Below are positions 1-6,204 of a stretch of 21,162 nt of DNA, piece by piece. The translations under genes and the position numbers were made by a program. Within the stretch, counting starts at the first letter, position 1. Every line of letters starts with the position of its first letter. The stretch spans positions 1 through 21,162 of the forward strand of contig JAEWFU010000195.1 in assembly GCA_023388675.1 (NCBI GenBank), written 5' to 3'. This stretch comes from Pseudomonadota bacterium. Lineage in GTDB: Bacteria; Pseudomonadota; Alphaproteobacteria; Rhizobiales; Rhizobiaceae. The notes beneath the pieces are model-generated. The model was given only the letters and a program-made list of their open reading frames with translations, did not search any database and had not been told where the DNA came from.

Positions 1-878
1 CCCTGCTGATCTTCGTGATCTTCAGCGTCGTTCCGGGCAGCTTCGCCGCCAGCCTGTTCTCGGACGGGCGGACCAACGCCGATCCGCAGCTCATCGCCCG
101 GATCACCGCCCAGTTCGGTCTGGACAAACCGCTGCACGAACGGTTCTTCACCTATATCTGGGATCTGGCGCGTTTCGATCTGGGCACGTCGTTCCGCACC
201 CGCCTGCCGGTGATCCAGATGATCAACGAGCGCATGTGGGCTTCGCTGGAACTTGCCGCGGCCGCGATGGTGTTCGCCATCGTGATCGGCGTGCCGCTGG
301 GCTTCCTGGCCGCGCTGCGCCCCGGTTCGATCCTCGACACCGTTACGATGATCGGCGCCGTGTCCGGCCTGTCACTGCCGCAGTTCTGGCTTGGCCTGCT
401 GATGATGCTGCTGTTCGCGCTGCACCTGAACTGGCTGCCGAGCTTCGGCTATGGTGACGGGTCGTTTCGCAACCTCATCCTGCCCGCCATGGCGCTGGGC
501 GTGACGCCGCTCGCGTTGCTTGCGCGCACGACGCGCGCCGGGGTGCTTGATGTCATGAATTCGGACTTCATCCGCACCGCACATGCCAAGGGCATGAGCG
601 AGGCGGCGGTGGTGCGCCGCCATGTCGCCCGCAACGCGCTGGTGCTGATCATCACCACGGTGGGGTTGCAGTTCGGCTCGCTGATCGGCCAGGCCGTCGT
701 CATCGAGAAGCTGTTCGCCTGGCCGGGCATAGGGTCGCTTCTGGTCGACAGCGTGGCGATCCGCGACATTCCCGTCGTCCAGGGCACGATCCTCGTCATC
801 GTGCTGTGGTTCCTGGTCATCAATACCGTCGTCGATCTGCTCTACGCAGCCATCGATCCGCGCATCAAGCAGGAGTGA
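1..878 (+). CDS. DppB-like ABC transporter permease, 5'-truncated
   Basis: This is an inner-membrane permease subunit of a peptide/nickel/opine-type ABC importer (DppB/OppB family). The frame is already open at base 3, so the true start lies upstream of the window. About 292 residues are visible against roughly 305-340 for the family, so only the N-terminus is lost. The text FDLGTSF, the hydrophobic segment after ASLELAAAAM, the cytoplasmic loop FIRTAHAKGMSEAAVVRRH (the EAA-type contact with the ATPases) and the C-terminal motifs EKLFAWPGIG, DIPVVQG and DPRIK are typical of DppB. It is followed after six bases by the DppC-like gene, the first of three further genes of the same importer. The substrate cannot be read from the permease. 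The family is secure; the solute-binding gene expected with this system is not in the window. Confidence 0.93.
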   Translation, partial: LLIFVIFSVVPGSFAASLFSDGRTNADPQLIARITAQFGLDKPLHERFFTYIWDLARFDLGTSFRTRLPVIQMINERMWASLELAAAAMVFAIVIGVPLGFLAALRPGSILDTVTMIGAVSGLSLPQFWLGLLMMLLFALHLNWLPSFGYGDGSFRNLILPAMALGVTPLALLARTTRAGVLDVMNSDFIRTAHAKGMSEAAVVRRHVARNALVLIITTVGLQFGSLIGQAVVIEKLFAWPGIGSLLVDSVAIRDIPVVQGTILVIVLWFLVINTVVDLLYAAIDPRIKQE

Positions 879-884
879 GCGGCG

Positions 885-1706
885 ATGCGTCTCGGTTTCA
901 ATCTCGTCTTCGGCGGCTTCCTGACCGCTCTGGTGATCCTTGCCGGCGCCCTTGCGCCGTGGCTGGCGCCGTTCGACCCGGTGCTGGACGCGAACCTGAT
1001 GAATGCGGAACTGCCGCCGGACGCCGAGTTCTGGTTCGGCACCGACAGCCAGGGCAGGGATGTCTATTCCCGCATCCTCTATGGTGCGCAGATATCGCTG
1101 ACGGTCGGCATCGTCTCGCAGATCATCAATTCGGTGATCGGCGTGACGCTCGGCATGACCGCCGGCTACTGGGGCGGCTGGTGGGACGATCTGGTCAACG
1201 GCCTCACCAACGTGATGCTGGCCATACCCTCGTTGATCTTCGCGCTGGCGGTGATGGCGGTGCTGGGGCCCGGCCTCGTGTCGCTGCTGATCGCGCTCGG
1301 CCTGACGAACTGGAGCTGGACGTGCCGGATCGCCCGCTCCTCCACGCTTTCGCTCAAGACGCAAGGCTATGTGCTTGCGGCGCAGTCGCTGGGCTATTCG
1401 GACCTGCGTATCATGTTCACGCAGATACTGCCCAATATGATGGGGCCGATCCTCGTCATGGCGACGCTGGGCATGGGCAGCGCGGTGCTGTCGGAGGCGG
1501 CGCTGAGCTTCCTCGGCCTCGGCATACAGCCCCCGTTCCCGTCCTGGGGCTCGATGCTGACGGATGCGCGCGAGATGATCCAGCTCGCGCCGTGGGTCGC
1601 CATCTTCCCGGGCCTCGCCATCTTCCTGTCCGTGCTAGGCTTCAACCTGCTGGGAGACGGCCTGCGCGACAGTCTCGACCCGCATATGAGGACGCGCAAG
1701 GCATGA
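885..1706 (+). CDS. DppC-like ABC transporter permease
   Basis: This is the second inner-membrane permease of the same Dpp/Opp-type importer, pairing with the DppB-like subunit. It has 273 residues, normal for DppC. An N-terminal membrane segment (about residues 7-25) precedes the typical FGTDSQGRDVYSRILYGAQ stretch. The transmembrane domain holds the EAA-like loop around VLAAQSLGYSDLRIMFTQILPN, followed by the characteristic LSEAALSFLGLGIQPP and WGSML motifs and the C-terminal LGDGLRDSLDP. The ATG is preceded by an AGGAG-containing stretch overlapping the end of the previous gene. Its TGA overlaps the ATG of the following ATPase (ATGA), so the two are translationally coupled. Family assignment is firm; specificity is unknown. 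Confidence 0.94.
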   Translation: MRLGFNLVFGGFLTALVILAGALAPWLAPFDPVLDANLMNAELPPDAEFWFGTDSQGRDVYSRILYGAQISLTVGIVSQIINSVIGVTLGMTAGYWGGWWDDLVNGLTNVMLAIPSLIFALAVMAVLGPGLVSLLIALGLTNWSWTCRIARSSTLSLKTQGYVLAAQSLGYSDLRIMFTQILPNMMGPILVMATLGMGSAVLSEAALSFLGLGIQPPFPSWGSMLTDAREMIQLAPWVAIFPGLAIFLSVLGFNLLGDGLRDSLDPHMRTRKA

Positions 1707-2611
1707 CCGATCCGCTTCTCGAGGTGAAAGACCTGCATGTCGGACTGCCCGTAGGCGGCGGGCAGACCTATCCGATCCTGCAAGGCGTTTCGTTCCAGAT
1801 CATGCCGGGCGAGGCTTTCGGGCTCGTCGGGGAATCGGGCTCCGGCAAGTCGGTGACCTCGCTGGCCACCATGGGGTTGCTGAAGAAACCATTGCGCGCG
1901 ACGGGAGGCGAGATCCTGTTCCGGGGCCGCGACCTGCTCAAGCTTTCCAGGCGCGAAATGCGCAAGCTCAGGGGCGACCGCATCGCCATGATTTTCCAGG
2001 AGCCGATGACCGCGCTCAATCCGCTGGTCACGGTGGGCCGACAGATCGCCGAGATGTTCTATCTGCACCAGGGCAAGTCTTGGGCAGAGGGTGAGAAGCT
2101 GGCGGTCGAGGCGCTGGCGAACGTACGCGTGCCCAACCCCGACCGCCGCGCCAAAAACTATCCGCACCAGATGTCGGGCGGCCTGCGTCAGCGCGTGATG
2201 ATCGCGATGGCGATGGCCTGTGATCCGGACCTGCTGATCGCCGACGAGCCGACCACCGCGCTCGACGTGACGGTTCAGGCCGAGGTTCTGCGGCTGATCA
2301 AGGAGCTTTGCACCGAGCGCGGCACGGCGGTGCTGTTCATCAGTCACGACCTCGGCGTCATCGCCTCGACCTGCCAGCGCGTAGGCGTGATGTATGCCGG
2401 AACGCTGGTCGAGGAGAACTGGACCGAGGCGCTGTTTGCCGATCCGCGACACGAATACACACGCGGTCTTCTGGGAGCCTTGCCACGCCTCGGCAGCCGC
2501 TCCTCGCATGGCCGGCAGAGGCTGGTCGATATCGACAGCATCATCGACGACCGCTCGAAGCTTACACAGACGCGCTTCATCAGCCCGCGCGGGGAAGGAG
2601 CGCCAGCGTGA
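1703..2611 (+). CDS. DppD-like ABC transporter ATP-binding protein
   Basis: This is a cytoplasmic ATPase subunit of the Dpp/Opp-type importer. The start is the ATG overlapping the dppC-like stop; the frame is open further upstream but that part is only a shadow of the permease gene. In the 302-residue product, Walker A GESGSGKS is at 43-50, the Q-loop Gln at 99, the signature MSGGLRQR at 157-164, Walker B LLIADE at 177-182 and the switch His at 215. The signature begins with Met rather than Leu, a mild variation. The C-terminus is short and lacks the oligopeptide-transporter tail with its CxFxxRC motif that many DppD proteins carry. This argues against a textbook dipeptide system and for one of the divergent sugar/opine/other-solute relatives. 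The next gene overlaps by a GTGA. Confidence 0.93.
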   Translation: MTDPLLEVKDLHVGLPVGGGQTYPILQGVSFQIMPGEAFGLVGESGSGKSVTSLATMGLLKKPLRATGGEILFRGRDLLKLSRREMRKLRGDRIAMIFQEPMTALNPLVTVGRQIAEMFYLHQGKSWAEGEKLAVEALANVRVPNPDRRAKNYPHQMSGGLRQRVMIAMAMACDPDLLIADEPTTALDVTVQAEVLRLIKELCTERGTAVLFISHDLGVIASTCQRVGVMYAGTLVEENWTEALFADPRHEYTRGLLGALPRLGSRSSHGRQRLVDIDSIIDDRSKLTQTRFISPRGEGAPA

Positions 2612-3567
2612 GCGCGCCCATTCTGGAAGTCGACAATCTGCACGTCCGCTTCCCGATCTCGGGAGGGGGCATACTGGGCGCCGGCAAACGGACGCTCTAC
2701 GCGGTGACGGGAGTCAATTTCTCGCTCGCCAAGGGCGAATGCTTGTCGATCGTGGGGGAATCCGGTTGCGGCAAGTCCACCACGGCGCTGTCGATCATGG
2801 GACTTCAGGAGCCCAGCGAGGGGACGATCCGCTTCAAGGGCAAGCCGATCACCGGCCCCGGCGCGCCGAGCCGCATGGCGCGCGCCAAGGCGGCGCAGAT
2901 GGTCTTCCAGGACCCCTATGCCAGCCTCAATCCGCGCCAGACGGTGAACGCGTCGCTGTTGCAGCCCTTGAAACTGCACGGAATCAACGGTTCCGAAGCC
3001 ACCGATCGCATTGCTGCGATGCTAAGGAGCGTCGGCCTCACGCCCGAGCAGGGCACGCGTTATCCGCACGAATTTTCGGGCGGCCAGCGGCAGCGGATCG
3101 GCATAGCCAGGGCGCTGATCCTCGAGCCCGAGATCGTGGTGCTGGACGAACCGGTTTCGGCGTTGGACGTATCCATCCGCGCGCAGATCATCAACCTGCT
3201 GCTGGATCTGCAGGACGAGTTCGGCCTCTCCTATGTGATGATCTCGCACGACCTGTCGGTGGTTGAACATATGAGCGACCGGGTGCTGGTGATGTTCTTC
3301 AGCCAGATCGTCGAACAAGGCGGCTGGAAGGAGATTTTCGAGAACCCGCAGCACCCCTATACGCGGCGGCTGATCGATGCGATCCCCGACCCTGATGTCG
3401 CGCTGGGGCAAGGCGGCGCGGCCACCGAAGGGACGCAGCCCGCCGCGCCGGCGGGATGGCGCTTCGGTTCCGACGGCAGCACCGCGCCGAATGTCTTTTC
3501 GCCGCCCGAGCCCTCGGAACTGGTCGATGTCGGACCGGAGCACAAGGTCCGCCTGCTGCGCGGGTGA
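2608..3567 (+). CDS. DppF-like ABC transporter ATP-binding protein
   Basis: This is the second ATPase of the Dpp/Opp-type importer, forming a heterodimer with the preceding subunit. The start is a GTG whose last two bases belong to the previous TGA, with a GGGGAAGGAG ribosome-binding site about eight bases upstream. The 319-residue product has Walker A GESGCGKS (50-57), Q-loop Gln101, signature FSGGQRQR (156-163), Walker B IVVLDE (176-181), the DppF-typical EPVSALDVSIRAQIINLL stretch and His214. The stretch QHPYTRRLIDAIPDPD is typical of the family, but the following tail has no HPxCP/CxFxxRC motif and is an Ala/Gly/Pro-rich linker instead. It is the last gene of the operon in this window; no clear terminator follows it. 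Confidence 0.93.
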   Translation: MSAPILEVDNLHVRFPISGGGILGAGKRTLYAVTGVNFSLAKGECLSIVGESGCGKSTTALSIMGLQEPSEGTIRFKGKPITGPGAPSRMARAKAAQMVFQDPYASLNPRQTVNASLLQPLKLHGINGSEATDRIAAMLRSVGLTPEQGTRYPHEFSGGQRQRIGIARALILEPEIVVLDEPVSALDVSIRAQIINLLLDLQDEFGLSYVMISHDLSVVEHMSDRVLVMFFSQIVEQGGWKEIFENPQHPYTRRLIDAIPDPDVALGQGGAATEGTQPAAPAGWRFGSDGSTAPNVFSPPEPSELVDVGPEHKVRLLRG

Positions 3568-3655
3568 TCGGAGTAAAAAGGCGCTGCACTTTCGCCGTGA
3601 TTTCGCCCTGTGGGGTTTGATCACCAGCACGATATGACAGTTGCAGCCATTGACC

Positions 3656-4510
3656 TTACTTACCACGAAGTTGAGCGGCTCTTTCCAGCAACAGGCGTCC
3701 CCGTAGCACATGGCTTGGCAGGCCTGTGTGTATGTCCCAGAGCGCCTGATTTACCGTGGCAGCAAACTCGACGTCTTTGGGTAGGACATCGACCTCGTGC
3801 ATCCGCATAAGATTTGCATAAAGACTGAAAAGTGACGAGCGGAGCTCAGCATCTTCGAACAAGGCGAAGAGACGGAGTGAACTGCCGGCTGCGCCCATCG
3901 AGGCGCTATCCCAATCGACGATGAAACAACGCCCATCACCGGTCAAGATGAGGTTCTCACGCTTGATGTCATGATGGCAAAGCACTTGAGGAAAATGGCG
4001 AAGCTGATCCACATAAGAGTTTAGCTCGTGGTGGACCTGATCCAGCCACAACGTCCTCGGCGCAAGGGTCTTGTGTATAGCCAGTGGCAGGTGATGCAAG
4101 CTCGCCTTCGCCACCGCTCTGATGATCGCGTGGCAATGCTCTACCGCGCTGGGGTGAAAGCTTGGTGGGCGGCCGCCAACGTATTCCCATACGGCAATAT
4201 GGAGCTCAGCCCTGCGGATGCTACCAAGCAAACGAGGCACATCGAGCCCATGCTCATACAGATGCTGTTCCAGTGATGTGTAGAATCTTGCCCGGCGACC
4301 CTTTGCAAATACGCGCAGCAATTGATCGTTTGTGCGGTAGGTCAGTATCATGTCTAGCTGCCGGCCTGAATGCTTGTGCCTTGGTAGTACGTCGGTCGCA
4401 ACGAAACGCAGGCGAGGGTCAGCCTTTCTACGAACGATATCGGTCGCTCCCCGAACGACAAAGCGCACCTCTGACGGGAGCTTGTAAAGCGCATACAGAT
4501 GTTTCAGCAT
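3656..4510 (-). CDS. APH-fold phosphotransferase (aminoglycoside/choline kinase-like)
   Basis: This is a predicted cytoplasmic small-molecule kinase of the protein-kinase-like APH superfamily. In the 284-residue product, HHDIKREN (179-186) carries the Brenner motif HxDxxxxN with catalytic Asp181 and Asn186. IVDWDSA (197-203) gives the metal-binding Asp199, and EYVGGRPP (109-116) resembles the hinge. The N-lobe region around LLRVFAK (64-70) may supply the ATP-contacting Lys. The substrate cannot be told: aminoglycosides, choline, homoserine and sugar or cell-envelope groups are all used by relatives. The gene stands alone, convergent with the Dpp-type operon, and has visibly lower G+C and more mixed third positions than its neighbours, suggesting separate origin. 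The ribosome-binding site is weak (AAGTGA). A 6-bp dyad lies just upstream at 4526-4544. Confidence 0.72.
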   Translation of the reverse strand: MLKHLYALYKLPSEVRFVVRGATDIVRRKADPRLRFVATDVLPRHKHSGRQLDMILTYRTNDQLLRVFAKGRRARFYTSLEQHLYEHGLDVPRLLGSIRRAELHIAVWEYVGGRPPSFHPSAVEHCHAIIRAVAKASLHHLPLAIHKTLAPRTLWLDQVHHELNSYVDQLRHFPQVLCHHDIKRENLILTGDGRCFIVDWDSASMGAAGSSLRLFALFEDAELRSSLFSLYANLMRMHEVDVLPKDVEFAATVNQALWDIHTGLPSHVLRGRLLLERAAQLRGK

Positions 4511-4525
4511 AAGTCACTTCGAGCG

Positions 4526-4544
4526 TGCGACGATTGCAGTCGCA
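4526..4544. repeat. 6-bp inverted repeat upstream of the phosphotransferase gene
   Basis: TGCGAC and GTCGCA flank a 7-base spacer (GATTGCA). The dyad lies 16-34 bases upstream of the minus-strand phosphotransferase start, where an operator or 5'-leader hairpin could act. At this length it could be chance. Confidence 0.3.
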
Positions 4545-4629
4545 TGAATACGACCCACTGCAGGCGCCTATCTTAAAATCGTTGCGATGGCTAGGGTGGG
4601 TAGAATGCTCAAAATAGGCCAGTGTAAAT

Positions 4630-4995
4630 TTACGACGAATGCATATCGTAAGCTATGAAAGGTAAGTGATGTTTATTGGTGTCTAAACCAATAAACAGGG
4701 CGTTGCTTTTCCACCTGCCGAGATTTCGACCCCTATCCATTCTTGTTTCCAAGCCGTTGGTGGAGCCGAGGGGCACCAACCCGCAGTCTAGTCGTTGTTT
4801 CAAATCAACAAGGAAACGACCTGATCCGAAAAGATCGTGGACCCGCTTATGTCCCGATTTCTTGTATCGGGTTTGTGCTGGTGGACCTCGTCCGTATGCT
4901 GAATGGTCAGCTTCAATCTTGTGGTTGACTAGAGAAGGAAGCGCATGTCCGCCATCGTTCTCCGAATCTAAGACAAAACCACCAGGCAACAGCAT
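4630..4995 (-). CDS. Hypothetical protein of uncertain reality
   Basis: This is an open frame of 121 codons from an ATG. I do not recognise the product. Upstream of the ATG the same frame stays open for about 48 more codons, reading through the segments PPITLRIDRAAQAS and LIETAADTPLILPAGA. That part reads like genuine protein, whereas the plus-strand frame opposite is Ser/Arg-rich in the way antisense shadows usually are. No good ribosome-binding site precedes the ATG. The 3' part contains a perfect 11-bp inverted repeat, which is unusual inside a gene. The simplest readings are a degraded gene that has lost its start, or a chance frame. It points the same way as the phosphotransferase, 119 bases upstream of it. 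Confidence 0.25.
   Translation of the reverse strand: MLLPGGFVLDSENDGGHALPSLVNHKIEADHSAYGRGPPAQTRYKKSGHKRVHDLFGSGRFLVDLKQRLDCGLVPLGSTNGLETRMDRGRNLGRWKSNALFIGLDTNKHHLPFIAYDMHSS
4670..4697. repeat. Perfect 11-bp inverted repeat with 6-base loop
   Basis: TGTTTATTGGT (4670-4680) and ACCAATAAACA (4687-4697) are exact reverse complements around the loop GTCTAA. As RNA this gives an A+U-rich 11-bp stem. As DNA it is a long, exact operator-like dyad. There is no U-tract on either side, so it is not a classic intrinsic terminator. It is the longest exact inverted repeat I found by eye in the low-G+C stretch. Confidence 0.65.
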
Positions 4996-5141
4996 TGCAC
5001 CAGCAGGGAGAATAAGGGGAGTATCTGCGGCCGTCTCGATGAGCTCATCAAGCGATGCTTGTGCAGCCCGGTCGATTCGAAGGGTGATGGGCGGTGCACC
5101 GGGTATATCCGCGTCACCGATCCTGCCTGTTGGTTGTTTCT

Positions 5142-5170
5142 ACCCAATATTCTGATACAGATGCCATAAT
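5142..5170 (+). promoter_or_regulatory. Candidate operator and -10 region of the COG4189-type regulator
   Basis: ACCCAATATTCTGATAC (5142-5158) matches 13 of 17 positions of ATCCGATATTCTGGTAT upstream of the arabinofuranosidase gene (6173-6189), including an unbroken ATATTCTG. It is followed by CATAAT (5164-5169), a good -10 candidate about 24 bases before the regulator's GTG. The shared motif suggests that the regulator controls both its own gene and the arabinoside operon. The match is seen directly; binding is inferred. Confidence 0.45.
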
Positions 5171-5192
5171 CCGGTTCAAATTCCCGTGCGCT

Positions 5193-6113
5193 GTGGCCAA
5201 GAAATTTCTCCTCGTCGATCCCGAAGAAAGCCTTGACCTGATCAAGGGGCTCGCCAGTCCTGTTCGCGTTTCCATCCTCAAGCTCCTCGGACTGAACGGC
5301 CCGAAGAACGTAAACGAGATTGCTTCCGAGCTGGGGCTGCCGCAATCGACGATCTCTTCGAACCTCCAGATTCTGGAAGATACAGGGCTGGTCGTGTGTC
5401 GGGTCGTGAAGGCGCGGAAAGGCAGCCAGAAGGTTTGCGAATCCGCCTTCTCGGAGATCCTCGTCGCCTTTCGCGACATCCATGGCGCGCGTGACGACAA
5501 CAGGGTCGAGGTGTCGATGCCGCTCGGCCTCTACACGCAGTGCGAGGTCTCCGCACCTTGCGGACTCTGTTCGGTCGACGGGGTGATCGGGCTGCTCGAT
5601 GTGCCGAACACATTCCTTGAGCCGGACCGGATGAAGGCTGGTCTCCTCTGGTTTACAAGGGGTTACGTTGAGTACCAGTTCCCCAACAATGCGAAGTTGA
5701 AAAACACGCGTCCGAGCGAGCTGGAATTTTCGATGGAGCTCAGTTCCGAGGTTCCCGGCACCAGTGCCGAATGGCCGTCGGACATCTCGCTGCAGGTCAA
5801 TGGCGTCCACGTGGCGACCTGGACCTCGCCGGGAGATTTCGGCGACAAGCGTGGTGTCTACACGCCCGAATGGTGGAAGCTTTCCGGCTCGCAATACGGC
5901 AAGCTGAAGACGTGGCGGATTAACGGCGACGGCAGTTATGTCGACGGCGTACGCGTCTCCGACGTCACGCTGACTGACCTGGAAATCGACCGCCACCGCT
6001 CCGTCAGGATGCGAATCGGCGTGCACGAGGAAGCCGAGCATCCTGGCGGCATCAATATCTTTGGCCGCGGTTTCGGCAACTATGACCAGGATATCGTGAT
6101 GCGTATTCGCTAG
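5193..6113 (+). CDS. COG4189/ArsR-type winged-helix transcriptional regulator
   Basis: This is a DNA-binding regulator, probably of the arabinofuranosidase and CUT1 importer genes that follow. I start it at the GTG giving MAKKFLLVDPEE (306 residues). An earlier in-frame GTG at 5094 would add 33 residues that do not resemble the family, and the candidate -10 box lies between the two. Residues 11-75 form an ArsR-like winged helix with the turn NEIASELGLPQSTISSNL. The C-terminal domain of about 190 residues has the hallmarks of the family: LLWFTRGYVEY, WPSDI, WTSPGDFG and FGRGFGNYDQDI. It probably senses a sugar or glycoside signal. Cys117, Cys123 and Cys126 form a C-x5-C-x2-C cluster that could bind metal. 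The gap to the arabinofuranosidase gene is 91 bases. Confidence 0.82.
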   Translation: MAKKFLLVDPEESLDLIKGLASPVRVSILKLLGLNGPKNVNEIASELGLPQSTISSNLQILEDTGLVVCRVVKARKGSQKVCESAFSEILVAFRDIHGARDDNRVEVSMPLGLYTQCEVSAPCGLCSVDGVIGLLDVPNTFLEPDRMKAGLLWFTRGYVEYQFPNNAKLKNTRPSELEFSMELSSEVPGTSAEWPSDISLQVNGVHVATWTSPGDFGDKRGVYTPEWWKLSGSQYGKLKTWRINGDGSYVDGVRVSDVTLTDLEIDRHRSVRMRIGVHEEAEHPGGINIFGRGFGNYDQDIVMRIR

Positions 6114-6125
6114 GCGAATAAATCG

Positions 6126-6196
6126 TTGACCTGAAGCCCAGTTCCCGTACCATACCGAAAAAATAGGTACATATCCGATATTCTGGTATGTACGGG
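6126..6196 (+). promoter_or_regulatory. Promoter and large operator-like dyad of the arabinoside operon
   Basis: CCCGTACCATACC (6144-6156) pairs with GGTATGTACGGG (6185-6196) except for one extra base. Inside it, GTACATA (6167-6173) and TATGTAC (6187-6193) form an exact 7-bp dyad. The right arm contains the motif shared with the DNA upstream of the regulator gene. TTGACC (6126-6131) is a possible -35 with TACCAT (6148-6153) as a weak -10, in which case a bound regulator would cover the start of transcription. The GGGAGGAG ribosome-binding site of the next gene begins inside the right edge. The dyads are certain; their role is inferred. Confidence 0.55.
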
Positions 6197-6204
6197 AGGA
6201 GTTC

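Larger units (their letters stand above)
4511..5192. other. Low-G+C stretch without a recognised gene
   Basis: This stretch of about 680 bases separates the phosphotransferase from the COG4189-type regulator. It has lower G+C than the operons on either side. I recognise no protein family in any frame. It holds a small dyad at 4526-4544, a perfect inverted repeat at 4670-4697, one moderately convincing minus-strand open frame (4630-4995, open without a start codon back to about 5140) and, at its right end, the candidate promoter/operator of the regulator. It could be a remnant of an inserted or decayed gene, or a real unstudied small gene. No transposase motif, terminal repeat or target-site duplication was found by eye. 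Confidence 0.5.

Noticed and set aside
4676..5155. A plus-strand frame of 159 codons in the low-G+C stretch.
   Set aside because: Ser/Arg/Pro-rich composition typical of an antisense shadow; the minus frame opposite looks more protein-like and no ribosome-binding site is present.
5094..5192. Earlier GTG start for the COG4189-type regulator.
   Set aside because: The extra 33 residues do not resemble the family, and the region contains the candidate operator and -10 box.
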